A stretch of DNA of 64,000 bases from Phlegmacium glaucopus (Eukaryota > Basidiomycota > Agaricomycetes > Agaricales > Cortinariaceae). Shown here piece by piece: positions 34,118-46,813 of this stretch. The stretch is from the NCBI GenBank assembly GCA_015039465.1, contig MU130558.1:137208-201207 (forward strand). Reading direction: 5' to 3'. Position 1 is the first letter of the stretch. Each line of letters begins with the position of its first letter. Below the pieces are notes generated by a model, which was not told the DNA's origin, ran no database searches, and worked only from the letters and a program-made list of their open reading frames with translations. Made by a program: the position numbers and the translations under genes.

Positions 34118-35424
34118 TGATATGATTTAAATCTGCATAAGCATGGTTTTTGCAATTTTTATCTATTATTTCAGCATAAATATTAATTAATGCACCAATA
34201 ACTGGCTAATACAACTGATAATAGACAAGGGAATCAGAGTCGTTTACCCTACAACTGCTGATTAGACCTATTACTGTGTGACTTAAATGCATATAGTTAA
34301 TAAGTGTGGTCAATAGACTATCATTTGTTACACTACAAATTGCATGTCCGGATTAAAACCAATAAATCCATGAATATCCTTATAGACTTGGCACAGGAAA
34401 AGTTAAATAAACAATATTGGGTTAGCAAATGTCATGGGGTGTGATTGTGGAACAACAGAATATTATTAATAAATATTCAGGGGAAGGTTGGTGCCCTAGC
34501 AACAGTGGAAGCAGAATAACCAAGATAGTGGAACCATGTGATTGTGTGGGAATCATGATGATTAAGGATAGGGGGAGTGCTGAACAATCATAAAGATTGT
34601 TTCCAGGCACAATAGGCACAGTTACCACCAAGAGGGGTGGAAACTACCTAAAATTAGGAACATGGGGCTAAAAATAGAACAACCCCTATGTTTCCAGGAA
34701 CAATGAGTGCACATGGTGCCAGAACCAAAGTAAGGGTACCAGGAACCAGTATATCTATTTTTGGACATTATCTATTTTTAAATATCTCAAATGTATAAAA
34801 TACCTCCCAGGGTTTGTAAATAGACAGAAAATTGGATTCTTTCTTTCCCCCCCTCATTTGCAACCTAGTACAGCTCACTGTCTTAGACATTGAGCAAGAA
34901 CACTTGTCTTTGAGTAGTGGACTTGAAAATAAATCAGTTTCTCAGAGTTGTTTGACTTGTTGCAATAATTGTTGAATTGTTGTAAAAGTTGTTGTTGTGT
35001 TAAAGTCATAGCAGAAGCAAGAGGGCTTCTTGTGTATGCAATTGTGTTAAAGTCATAGCAGAAGTTTGAGTCTTCTTGTGTATGCAATTGTGTTGAAGTT
35101 GTAACAAAGTCTTGGACTTTTGTGTACACAAATTGTAAATCAATCAGTAAAGTCTTAGGAATTCTTTGACTGATTGTTGGTGCAAGCCATAAATTGCAAA
35201 ACCACTTAAAAGTTTGATCATCCTTCAATTGATCCAAATTATTGTTGTTGTTGTGTGTATTAGTTGAAGTGAATTTCAAAGTCTTGGAAAGGTTATACTT
35301 TCTAGAAAACCCAACTTGCATTATTAAGATTGTATAAAGTATTGATTGAGTTATTGTTTTGAGTAGAGATTTTTATAATCTTGAAAATACACCTTTTCTC
35401 AACAACCTCTGTGCAGTTACATCA
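34118..35424. mobile_element. LTR-like repeat, copy 1 (1,307 bp)
   Basis: Near-identical to 59,925-61,210, in direct orientation. It starts TGATATGA and ends GTTACATCA, so it has TG..CA ends and TGAT/ATCA terminal inversion. Flanks are TCGT and TCAT, a possible 4-bp target duplication with one mismatch. It has no internal transposon genes, so it is best read as a solo LTR or long non-autonomous element. Confidence 0.65.
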
Positions 35425-35823
35425 TCATCGTCAGCAGCATTCTGACGTGGCGAAGGTGCGGTGTGGGTTGTCGTTAGTGGGTTGTCATTAGTGGGTGGGT
35501 ACATTGTTGTGATATGTTGTTGTTGTTGATGTTGTTGCTGTTGTACGTCATCGTCATCCATGCCTAACTTGCCATTGTACCTGTAGATTTAAATAAGTAG
35601 AGTATATATGTATATAAATAGAAAGTATAAAGTACTTACCCCCCCCCGCAATGAGGGGGACTACGCGTCGCTGTTGTTGTTCATGTTAGGTCGTCAGGTG
35701 GCGGTGGTGGTGGCGGTATGGAATGACGAACTTGGTGGGAACAAATTTTAGTCCCTGCGCACGGACTTTGTTTAGGGTTGGTTTATTTAACTTAACAAAA
35801 AAATATGTGATGTATCTAATGTG

Positions 35824-36383
35824 TGTTACATTCCGTCACACGTTACTCCGGTCCGACTCCGTCGGAGTTGTCTCCGGTGGTCCGTACTCCGTTCCAGTAC
35901 TTTCCCTTGCCTCCGGATTTACTCCTTCTATGTCCAACTCCGAGACTTCTCCGTATCATTCTGGCTCTTCCGACGATATCCCAAACACCTTACCACATCT
36001 TCGTCACTACCACTATTTCTTTGTCATCACATTCCCACTATCAGTCAGCACACCAGCCATGGATTATTCACCCCAAGAATGCAGGACCTTTCAGGAGCAG
36101 GATGCAGCACATTATATTTATACTTTATATTTTGGTTGCAATTCCTTTTATTATTTAAGTACTTGAACTTGTATGTTTTCCAGCAGTTCAAATATCAACA
36201 TAGTTTCCTCCTCCTAGTCTTCCTCTAAGTCACTGAGGTCTTCCGTCTTATTACTTCTTCTTCCGTTCCGAAATCAGGACACCTTAGGAGCTGGGCGGCA
36301 CAGCACACACGCTGAGGCCAACGTCCTTTCCGGGTACTGTTCCGGAGTAACTCCAACGTGACTTCCTTGTTTTAAACTTAACA
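35824..36383. mobile_element. Probable solo LTR, 560 bp
   Basis: It begins TGTTACATTCC and ends AACTTAACA, giving the terminal inversion TGTTA/TAACA expected of LTRs. Near the ends, CACGTTACTCCGG and CCGGAGTAACTCC form an inner inverted repeat. No clear target duplication. Confidence 0.5.
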
Positions 36384-36397
36384 TGATGTCATTATGG

Positions 36398-36425
<28 letters not shown>
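36398..36425. repeat. Poly(A) run of 28 at the left edge of the mirror block
   Basis: The complement-only match to arm A begins right after this run, so the run marks the junction. Confidence 0.95.
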
Positions 36426-36428
<3 letters not shown>

Positions 36429-38720
36429 ACGTTTCAGGCACTAGATGCCGTCTGAGGCCTCCACACGTGGATTACTAGGGTCGCGTAGAACAAGTATTGC
36501 CACTCAACCGATTTGTGTCGTGCTATCGTCTTTGGATAGACCTAGCCTATGATGTCATCGAAGGCACCTCTTCTCCTGGTAGCTCTAGACCTCTAAGAAG
36601 TCGTGGCCTTTATAAGTTGTAACATAAGAGGTGAATAGTGGTCTGTCCGGGTATAACCCGGGTATATAAGTTGTATAAGTTGTACTGTTACTTTGGGGTA
36701 AAGACGCACATAGAAAAGATCTTGATGAGCAAGACCTTTAGAAGAACTGGCCTGGGGTTGTGAAAACCTTGCTTCACGTCGGAACGAGAAACCTGTTGGA
36801 AAGACATATTCTTCAGTGTAAACTTATGGACAGAAGGATTGCAGAAGTGGACTGTAAGGGAAGCACGATTGTCTTTACCGATGTCAACGACATGAAGGTG
36901 GGAGATTCGAAAGGAAGCTAAGACGGGGCCTTTGCCGGTTTGGAAACCTGGTTCATCCTGGTTGGCTCCTACTCTATAACCTCAAGAACCTCTTTAGGTA
37001 GTTCCGGGACCCACTTGGACCTTTACATCGTTAAAAGTTCGTTCGGTACCTCCTCGAACCATAAGCGCGCCAGTTGTGGCTGCTGCGGAAACGAGCACAG
37101 TTCTTATGTTACCTGCGCAAGCACTTACTCGTACCCCCGGTTAAAGGTCCATAGTAGGGTAAAGTTGTTCTTACCTTACCAGTATCTAGCCACCCGATCA
37201 CAAGGGTGATAAACGAGCAAGGATACATCACTACTTCGGTAAAGATCCTGACCTCACCGATATAGTGATGGAGTGCCCTAAAACGCTGCTGTTGACGATG
37301 CCTTATAGTTCCATGTGAAAACGGACAAAGACGACAGATGAGCCAGATCTGAGTACAAACACCTTAGGTCTAATATGTAACTATGAGGTTGTTCCGCTGT
37401 TGCAGTTTTGGTTTCTTCTGTACGTCAACGACCGTCGACTAGATTGCCTCAAGCGGCATACAGATATTGTGCACAAAGAAAGAAAGAGAAAAAAAGTACA
37501 GCACCATAGGAGAATATCTTTTTGTTCGGGCAGCCGTATGGGCAACTAAAGTTTCTGTTCAAAAACCTGAACTTTTCCTTCCACCTGCTGAAGGTCTGCT
37601 CTAAGTTACGCATAGAGCTACTTGTCTTTCAGGTCAACCTTGTCGTCCGGTGCCGTGACTGGCTACGGTAGTTGAGAGAGCACTGTCTCTATTTACTCAT
37701 ACAGAAAGTTACTTTAATGAGAAGTACGACCCGCAAGTTCCTTAAAATGGTACATCAAACCTACTGTTCCATAAAGCGTATGTAATAACTACAAATACTG
37801 ACGGGATTATCACCGAAGATCTAGTTTCTACGTTGGTAGCCGCATCCTCAGCGTCCTTAAAAGCCCCACTCGCGGGATAAATAACTTGAACTATTGTTAC
37901 CTTTTATTACAAGGAACGTCGGACAGCCTTATCGGTAACGTCCATGTCGAGAACGCCACGAACGGTATTACGCGCGTTCACTCAGCCTTGTCGGCTTATT
38001 CTACGGATGTTCGCGAATGTGCTTGATCTCTTTGTTGTCCTTGAACTACGGTGCTCTCGACGTGACGTCGTTCAGCTTCGGGATGTTTGCCGCAACCCAC
38101 TTTAATTCCGGGTTAAGCTACCGAATTAAGGTCTAAAATTCGAAGAGTCACTTTTGGAACCGAACAAGCGACTATGTACCTTGAGCCATTCTAGGTAGCG
38201 TAACGTCTTTTAGTAAAAAAAGGCAGAGCGACTAGTCACATGGAGTCAAGGTGTTGCTTCGACACTGTAAACGTCGACTTAAGCTTTTTCATCTTTGTGG
38301 ACGCTTAAACGGTCGCCATTCTCGATCATTTTAGCTGGTCGACAAAAACCAGATTGGTGCCTGATGTCTATATATTCCGATCTCAACGAAACCGCGCCCG
38401 CCGGAGGCTGCGCGAGTGCGTCCCAGACTCTCTGATACGTCGCTCGTAAGTGAATACTATTTGCAACAACTCTAGCCTTTCCTTTAGCACTGACCTATAA
38501 AGACTAACAATAGTATCAAGCACAGTAAACAGGTCTACACATATACAAGCTCAATTTAACATAAACCCGCAGTTCGGTCTAGGTAGAACTCAGACTTCTA
38601 GGATGTCGATCGTTGAGACGTCGGGTCTCTTGTGAGTCGTAATACTTAGTTGTCACGACCTTATGTACCGGTTTGGTTCGTAAGCCTCTACATCCGGGTG
38701 TTTGTAACAACGCTGAGTAG
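36426..38720. other. Mirror block: complement of the gene D locus without reversal
   Basis: Read left to right, this stretch is the base-by-base complement, not the reverse complement, of arm A from about 13,185 to 15,475. Bases 37,397-37,416 (CTGTTGCAGTTTTGGTTTCT) are the exact complement of 14,131-14,150 in the same direction. 38,191-38,200 (CTAGGTAGCG) complements 14,928-14,937. The offset stays near 23,260 over the block with small indels. Equivalently, it is the plus strand of 42,800-44,760 written backwards. It differs from both other copies at scattered bases, so it derives from a third copy. ORFs in it are meaningless: introns run CA..TC instead of GT..AG. Confidence 0.92.
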
Positions 38721-39080
38721 CAACCCTATCACATTAACATGAGCGCCAAACCCGGAGAAGCCAAAAGTTCCGGCATTAGATGCAGATCAACGGAACAGAT
38801 CATAGATTCCGGGGTAAGCCCTAGGACCAATGCTAGGCCAATCCCAACCAACCCAATCCAATCTTTTCAGTGTTTGGCTTCACTGCCCAACACCAGCCAA
38901 TCAGTGTTCAGTACACTCCGTCTATCTTAATAGCATGTTCAGTAGTCGTTTTGGCCCCTAAAGGGTATCAAACAGTATCAGTACAGTGTGTTTTAATATC
39001 ATCGGATATCAGTGCAGTGTGTTTCAATATCAGGAATATCATAAGATATCAGTGTAGTGATATTGATATCACTCAATATC
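38721..39080. other. Non-coding with palindromic ATATC words
   Basis: 38,960-39,080 is rich in GATATC/ATATCA words (GATATTGATATCACTCAATA), like the end of a small inverted-repeat element. It separates the mirror block from the normal inverted copy that follows. Confidence 0.4.
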
Positions 39081-40390
39081 AAAGCGAAGGCAATTTTATT
39101 TCAAAGTCAGCGGAAGCGCCGACATTGGGGTCTGTCCGCCTCTACAAAATCTCTCGAAACTAACCGACGTCGTCTACAGAGCCCTAACAATCCAGTTAGA
39201 AAGGTTCCAGTCGATTGGGGGAGCACGAACGACCCTTCCATCCACCCACAACTGCATGTGCCTGGATCAGCTTTAAAATAAAAGTCATGGCGTTACAAGG
39301 GATATGCGGAAGTGAGTTCCCCATTGGTTCCCCAGATAGTATCGTAAGATATCTGTTTGACCTTTGATCCGATAGAACTCGGATCTGTGGTGCTGAAGTC
39401 AATGGCCCACTCAAACCAGTAGATTAGAGTCATTAGACAGACTAAGGCGAACTATATAGATGGCTCTGCTGAAGTCAAGCTAGAGCCGATTCCCGAAGTG
39501 AAATAAGCGTAGTAATCAACACCCCAAAGTAAGAGCAGTGCAATAGTATGATTTCGCGTTTGACCTCGGTGAGCTCGTGAGGCAAACGTGAGCAAGTACA
39601 AATACAAGCACACTACATATATAATGGTTGTATGCTACGGAATAAACAATAGAGGTTGTGGAAAAATGAGTAACCGAATAAATGAAGATGAACTTGAAGG
39701 GGGATGAATGTAATTTAAGAAACTTGTGGGTGAGGGCCATCGCTCCGCGTGGCATATACGAGTCCCTTCAAATGAAATTATACTGGTATTCTTATAGTGT
39801 CTTCGTGAGCAGGGAAAACAGTGAGTAAATTGTTTTCGCGCGGCAAACAAGGCCATCACCATCAACACATGCAATCACGGAAGTTACCGGCAAGTCTTGC
39901 GTTACCTTTGAAGGCTCCATCCGCTTATAAGAACGAGCCCCTAAAGGGGACTCGTAATGTACCTGAAGACAGCGGTAGCTCGCACAAGCTCCGGGAATTC
40001 CAACAACCAAAGCAGAACAGACAGGTGGCAATCAAATGTCACCGTTACCTTGCGATTGTCTGGTTTCTATTGTCGGGCCTGGCAATCCTACTTCTCCAAC
40101 ATGGCAACATCTGCAGTTTTTCGGACATACACAGTCAACCAATTTGGTTATCCTATTTTTTTACATTGCCGCGAACGCTCAGGGTAAAGAAACTCATTTT
40201 TATTCAGGAATATCGAACCAAGTGTACGGCGGCGAAGAAAAATGCCAGGAGTTGGCTTGAAATGCCCCTGGAATACCATCACTGCTTTAAATCCTCTTAT
40301 CATTATTTCGGTTTATACGCACTTTGTGCGGTTGGACCTGGTGGGACGGCGTGGAGATTGCGAAGATGTTTTTAGAGGACAGTGTACATT
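39080..40390. repeat. Third partial arm copy, inverted relative to 11,950-13,180
   Basis: Ordinary reverse-complement match to arm A (for example AACTCATTTTTATTCAGGAA at 40,190 against 12,065-12,090). It has an insertion near 39,420-39,950. Its left edge corresponds to arm position about 13,180, the same point at which the mirror block begins. Confidence 0.75.
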
Positions 40391-41496
40391 AGTCAACTCG
40401 GATTAGATATATTCCCTCAGATTCACCCAGATGCGCAGATATCCTGAATAATAAATACCCCGGAACTGGTCAGTGCTTCCATTCAAATATTCAACCCCAG
40501 CGAAAATCAACTCTGCTCTCAGCCGCAAATAACGGAGATCAGCGGCGATCCTCAAAGTCGTCGGTCTTTTGTCCATCCTGCTGGTTTCTTTCCGCAAGGA
40601 TCTGTATTTTCTGGCAAGAAAATGACTGATGCAACATGAATGAGGGAAATTTCTGCATATTTCTCTGTTCTCAGCTGGATTTCTCAGTTGTTGTCTGCCA
40701 ATTGTCTGTATGTAGCAAATTTGTATTGCTTCATTGAATCCATGAATATCTGCGATTCTCCCATCCCTGAAGCCATTAATCCCACAGACCGGCAACTATA
40801 TCGACTCAGCGCTCGGACCCGTCTTTCGTGATTGATAGCTGCTAATAGAAGTGTGGTAGAGAAGCGAACGTGGCTATTCATTCGGTAATCAACCTAGAAT
40901 CGACTTACCGATGGCATCGAAGGGACGCATATGTGTGCCGTTATGAGAATATTAAGAAATTTAAACAGTCATGATGATTCTAATTTAGCACGCCTGCTAT
41001 GTTGATGATTGTTGGATGACGCCCATGGATTCCCGGTACATCCACTAGGGGCCGCAGGATGAGCAGAGCTATGTGTAGCATTCCTGGGAGACGGGATGAG
41101 GAGAAGGTGAGGGAATAAAGGAAGGGAAATGGGGACGGTTTTGTGATATCCGACATACATAATTATTAATTACTCCCAGAGTCCTGCCAAAGTTGAGTCG
41201 ATTTTGAACAGAATTGTCGAAGCAGAACGCAGATAGGGGCCGAATTTGTCCTATTTACTTCTCACTGTAAGATGAATATTACTTCTGGCGTTTTTCGACA
41301 CGCTATTCCGGACACACAAGACAACCCATAAGTGCGCTAATTGCAAGGCCACGGAGCGGAAAGAAATCGATGAGGAAGCGAGACCCCGTACATAACGTAC
41401 CAAATTATTTTGGTGCCGATTACCCTCGAGTAGATATTGTGAGTCTGACACAAGGTAACCTGCGAAAGACGCAACGCATAATTATAGCCTATCACG
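40391..41496. other. No gene recognised
   Basis: A 130-aa ORF lies on the minus strand at 40,403-40,795, but it has no recognisable motif and no clear splice context. The rest shows only short ORFs. Confidence 0.3.
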
Positions 41497-42109
41497 CTCA
41501 GTAAAAACGAGACGTCAGGTAAAGTCACAGTAAAGTCACAGTAAAGTCACGTAAAGTCATAGTTTGTGACTTTACCAAGACTTTACTAGACCAATACTAG
41601 ACTAAATTGCAAAATTTTTGACTACCACATGACTATGAAATTGATGAACACAAGGTCGACTAGTCATATGTTTTTAAAATGGCTCTAATTGGAATTTTGG
41701 GTCTCAAGACAGTCAGATTCTGGTCTCAAATTAAAACCAGTTTAGTCAGCATTGGGCACTTGCTATTGAGCTAAGTTGTAGTTACTATTACTTACTGTTA
41801 GTACCTTTGGTGACATTAGCAATGATTGATGCATCAATGACTAATGGTTTCGCACCAACTTTTGATTGATCTTGATGAACAGTGAACCCCAGTGAAAACC
41901 GGTTCTGAGCTGAGTGAGAAAAATCTGAGCTGAGTGAGAGAAATCTAAGTTGAGTAAGAGAAATGAGACTAAACGAGTATGTTCAATTTTAGTAGTCATG
42001 TAAGCGTCAAAAATTTTGTCATTTAGTCAGGTACGTGACTTTTGCTTGACTTTTGCCCATCTTTCATGTGACTATTACATGACTTACGTGACTTCTCGTT
42101 TTTACTGAG
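41497..42109. mobile_element. MITE, 613 bp, 7-bp TSD
   Basis: Terminal inverted repeats CTCAGTAAAAACGAGA and TCTCGTTTTTACTGAG (one or two differences further in). Exact 7-bp flanking duplication TATCACG at 41,490-41,496 and 42,110-42,116. The subterminal region repeats GTAAAGTCAC four times at the left and has inverted GTGACTT words at the right. No coding potential. Confidence 0.82.
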
Positions 42110-42116
42110 TATCACG

Positions 42117-42490
42117 ATTCACGTAATGAGCCTGGCATCCGTTGAACTTAAAACGTGCCTTGGCCACCTCGGCTTTCGCCCACATATTACCAGTTTCTAA
42201 TCTCTCACGTACTCTTGACGTCTTGCAGCCCAAGCCTTCGTCAACCTCTTCCTTCAACCGCCAAGCGCCGTTTTCAAGACGTCTGACAGGTAGAATCGTT
42301 GGCACTTTGGAGGAAACTGCGACAGAGATAGCTGGAAGAGTCGTCCTAACCAATGGGATATTCATAGGGAGATTTGTCAACACCGTTCTCTTCCTCTCGA
42401 CGACGCGAGTGTTACTTTCAGTCACAAGAGATTGCTGTAAGTGTGACATACCAACTTCGACTAAATCGCTCATCGTCAAGTCACCGAGGT
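42117..42490 (-). pseudogene. Remnant of the QTRT2-divergent gene, copy 2
   Basis: The minus-strand frame SDLVEVGMSHLQQSLVTESN ... VVERKRTVLTNLPMNIPLV stays open for about 120 codons, then runs into the MITE at 42,109. The matching copy at 17,640-18,077 has stops. The product is unknown, and it is truncated here. Confidence 0.45.
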
Positions 42491-42526
42491 TGCTAGGATG
42501 TCCTGTAGCAAAATCCCCCAGCTCCC

Positions 42527-42660
42527 GTGCTTAATTTCCATGTAACGTCTCCGAATCCAACACGTTATGGACCTAGAATTGGGAATATCGTCCTTAAGCG
42601 TTCAGAAGATAGTCATCTCCAGATCCCAACTCTCAATCTTCTAACAACGACATCGCAAGG
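42527..42660 (+). pseudogene. QTRT2 exon 1 fragment
   Basis: Starts with the same MLNFxxTSPNPTRYGP as the intact gene and follows it up to LTTTSQG. It then switches to the dispersed repeat at 42,660. The remainder of QTRT2 is absent from this arm at this position. Confidence 0.85.
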
Positions 42661-43088
42661 AGCGTCATATCAACATAGACAGAATTTGAAGAACATCGTG
42701 GCTCCAACTTGTTCGACCCGGAAGTAGAGAGTCCAACCAGAAATATGAGTTTAAACCGCAAGTTGGCTGTTGAGGAGGCTTATGTAAATCCAACATCAGG
42801 AGGACGTAACAACGGAAACCAGCACGATGGGTCGCAACAATGTTCGCGGGCCTACATCTCCGAACGCTTGGTTTGGCCATGTATTCCAGCACTGTTGATT
42901 CATAATGCTGAGTGTTCTCTGCGCTGCAGAGTTGCTAGCTGTAGGATCTTCAGACTCAAGATGAATCTGGCTTGACACCCGAATACAATTTGACTCGAAC
43001 ATATACACAGCTGGATAAATGACACGAACTGTGATAACAATCAGAAATATCCAGTCACGATTTCCCTTTCCGATCTCAACAACGTTTA

Positions 43089-44674
43089 TCATAAGTGAAT
43101 GCTCGCTGCATAGTCTCTCAGACCCTGCGTGAGCGCGTCGGAGGCCGCCCGCGCCAAAGCAACTCTAGCCTTATATATCTGTAGTCTGTGGTTAGACCAA
43201 AAACAGCTGGTCGATTTTACTGGCTCTTACCGCTGGCAAATTCGCAGGTGTTTCTACTTTTTCGAATTCAACTGCAAATGTCACAGCTTCGTTGTGGAAC
43301 TGAGTTACACTGATCAGCGAGACGGAAAAAAATGATTTTCTGCAATGCGATGGATCTTACCGAGTTCCATGTATCAGCGAACAAGCCAAGGTTTTCACTG
43401 AGAAGCAGGAAATCTGGAACTAGGCCAGCGAATTGGGCCTTAATTTCACCCAACGCCGTTTGCAGGGCTTCCACATTCTGCAGTTCAATTTTCTTGCCAT
43501 CCAGTTCCCGTTGTTTCTCTAGTTCGTGTAAGTCCTTGTAGGCATTTAATTCGTCTGTTCCGACTCACTTCCGCGCAGTACCGCAAGTACCGCAAGAGCT
43601 GTACCTGCAAGGGATGCTCCGATAATCTGCAAGGAACCAACCATTACTTTCCATTGTTATCAAAGTTCAATAAATAGGGCGCTCACCCCGAAAAATGATG
43701 CGATTTCTAGACCCAAGGTTGCATCCTTGATCTAGAAGCCACTATTAGGGCAGTCATAAAGATCAATAGTGCATGCGAAATACCCGTCCATCCAAACTAC
43801 ATGGTAAAATTCCTTGAATCTCCAGCATGAAGAGTAATTTCATTGAAAGACATACCCATCTAGATCTGTCTGGAGACTGGTGATGGCGTCGGTCAGTATC
43901 GTGGCCTGCTGTCCCAACTCGACGTTCTGTTCATCGAGATACGCATTGAATCTCGTCTGGAAGTCGTCCACCTTCCTTTTCAAGTCCAAAAACTTGTCTT
44001 TGAAATCAATGGGTATGCCGACGGGCTTGTTTTTCTAGAAGAGAGATATCACGACATGGAGAAAAAGAAAGAAAGAAACACGTGTTATAGACATACAGCG
44101 AACTCCGTTAGATCAGCGGCCAGCAAGTCCATGTCTGCTTTGGTTTTGACGTTGTCGCCCTGTTGGAGTATTGTTGTATAATCTGGAATTCCACAAACAT
44201 AAGTCTAGACCGAGTAGACAGCAGAAACAGGTAAAAGTGTACCTTGATATTCCGCAGCAGTTGTCGTCGCAAAATCCCGTGAGGTAGTGATATAGCCACT
44301 CCAGTCCTAGAGATGGCTTCATCACTAGGAACGAGAAAAAAATGGCAACACCAGCGCACCGATTTATAACCATTCCATTCTTGTTGAAATGGGATGATAC
44401 CTGGAAATTGGCCCCCATGCTCATTAACAAACGCGTCCATTGTATTCTTGACACGAGCAAAGGCGTCGTCGGTGTTGACCGCGCGAATACCAAGCTCCTC
44501 CATGGCTTGCTTGAAAATTGCTACATTTCCAGGTTCACCCAGGGCCTTGATGGATTTCTCCAAGAACTCCAATATCTCATCCTCGGTTGGTCCTACTTGG
44601 TCCAAAGGTTTGGCCGTTTCCGGGGCAGAATCGAAGGAAAGCTTAGAGGGTGGAAGTACAGCAACTGTAGCCAT
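43089..44674 (-). CDS. Gene D', intact inverted copy of gene D
   Basis: Starts MATVAVLPPSKLS and ends with the same AASIHL tail. Exon borders match those of gene D one for one, including the 13-nt exon and the splice uncertainty after the hydrophobic segment. Coding differences are scattered substitutions that keep the frame (for example QTDLDG in place of KADLAE before the 13-nt exon). Two open copies separated by many silent and non-silent changes suggest selection has kept both. Function is as inferred for gene D. Confidence 0.68.
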
Positions 44675-45940
44675 TTCTGTTAGCACGAAGGGAATGTCAG
44701 GTGAAGACGTTAGGAAGACAGGTATTCAAATGTGACTTATACAGAACATTTGTCCAAAGAGCAAGGCTGCACTTCGTTCCAAAAGTGTTGGGGGTCCGGT
44801 CAAAAAGATTTCAGGAACGAGTAGCTATAGAAAAAATGCTCGCAGGATGGGGTTTCATTGCCATGTTGAATATGTTGAATATATGGGCCTGTCTGATCAA
44901 TGTCTGATGATAAGTGAGAATACAATGTCGAATATTTCTGGTGCTGTAGAATCTCCAGATCTTGAGGGTCCTCCTCTCCAAGCTACCGTAGTATCCAGAT
45001 AGGTTTCTGCTATCGTGCTGCGTTTAGCCAAGTCACCGTTATGAACAAGATGTGCTGGGATATCTCCGGAGTCTGCCGTAGATCTCGGGCTTTGCACTGC
45101 GGAAAGCAATTTTATTTCAAAGTCAGCTGGGTCTGTCCGCCATCTTCCATTCTACCAAATCTCTCGAAACTAACAGACGTCGTCTACAGAGCCTAAGAAT
45201 CAAGTTAGAAAGCTTCTAGTCGATTGGGGGAGCACGAACGACTCCCCCATTCACCCACCACTGCATGTGCCTGTAGCAACTTTAAGATAAAAGTCATGGC
45301 GTTACAAGGGATTATGCGGAAGTGAGCTGCCAATAGTATCATGGGATATCTATTTGAAAGTTTATCCAACAGCTGCTTTTCATCTATTTACGCATACTAA
45401 TATTACTAAGGACCTTGAATCAACCGTTGTCGAACTATCAGCACAAATCACGGCATATTTTCCCTTCCGACATTGAGCGTTCTCGGAATATCTTACTTTT
45501 AGAAAGAGCCATAGGCGTATCAGGGGTCGGTGAGGAATTTGAATGGCTCAATGTTCAACGTTCAACCTTAGATTAGGCTTGTATGCTGATTCCTGAAAGC
45601 ACAAGGTTCCTTATTGACGATGCTGGCATATTGGGAGGACGAGGATCCAACTAAGTGTCTATGCTCGATGCTGCCTTGAACCTTAAATCGTGTACAAAAT
45701 GTTGAAACCCCATGGGAAATTTGAGAGAGACCCGCTGAAACCAAAATCTGAAGTTAGTTTCCTGCCAAAACTCTCAATCACGAGATATCAAATTTGTTAA
45801 CGTTCATGCAACATCCATGGGTTGTCCGAAAATACGTAGGCGTAGAACATTAAGTGTTATCCATTCCGCAGTCAACATAAGACTTTGTGTTGTTAAATTG
45901 GTCATTGTACATGGTAGTAGATATTCTTCTCAAATGATCA
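44675..45940. other. Arm B intergenic
   Basis: Matches arm A upstream of gene D and downstream of gene C. Arm A's 11,350-11,640 and 11,700-12,900 are missing here, which joins the two flanks near 45,340-45,420. No gene. Confidence 0.55.
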
Positions 45941-46813
45941 TCAGTTGTGAATGTGGCCCGCGTAGTCGTTCAATGCTTGTTGTACGTTTGCGCAGCCTTT
46001 TTTGACAGGCTTGAGCTCGGCGGTCAGTTCCTGCATTAAATCAATGTTACCATAGACTACTAGATCCTGTAAGGAAATTTCATCACCTTGATGGTTTTCT
46101 TGATGTCGGTAGCTTTCCCAAGTACATCTATGATATGATTCGTCTCGTCAACTTTCTATAAGTGTCGCGTCAGCAAAAGAATTAACAAGTCGAATTAAAA
46201 AATTCATGGCGCACAAGGGTCCAGACACTATTGAACTCGTTGGTTACACCCTGGAAGCCATCTAGCGACGTAGCATCCAAGGGATTCTTGTTCTACTTAT
46301 CGATGAAAATTAAACTGTGAAAGACTCAGAAAGAGGCATTAAGATCAAACCGTTAGGATGTCCTGCAGAGCTCCAACAGCCTCTTGGAGCTGTTCTTGAG
46401 TCACAATCGGTTCGACAACTGCCTCAAGTATCAGGACAAAATCTGCATATACCAGAAAACTTATAAGGTGATATATGCGAAAATGCGAAAATCACATACC
46501 CCCAAATTCGGCTGAGATTTTTGTAGCTACATCGCGGGCGGCGTTGTTGTCTTTGCGGAGATTCTAAGGCAAAAGAGTTTCATGACTAGTTGCGGGATGG
46601 CGCGTAGAATAAAATTACATCTGAGAATCCCTCGAAAAATGCTGGGATCTTGCTAAGGATGTCGAAGTCTGATTGGTATTTCTTGGCGACTTCAACTGCC
46701 TGCTGGTTGGCTTTGTCGACACCCTCTTCAATATCGACAGACTTGGTAGCAAGACTATTCAAGTCGTCGACGATTTTCTGCACAGCAATAGGGTCAGCAA
46801 GGGGGGATGCCAT
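45941..46813 (-). CDS. Gene C', intact inverted copy of gene C
   Basis: Starts at MASPLADPIAVQKIVDDLNS, six exons with the same borders as gene C, ending HIHN-stop. Substitutions are scattered and the frame is kept (for example a Lys-Gly-Cys in place of Glu-Gly-Cys in the last exon). As in arm A, C' lies next to D', here downstream of it on the plus-strand map and about 1.3 kb away. Confidence 0.7.

Noticed and set aside
36940..37209. 89-aa ORF in the mirror block
   Set aside because: The block is in complement-only orientation, so any ORF there is meaningless.
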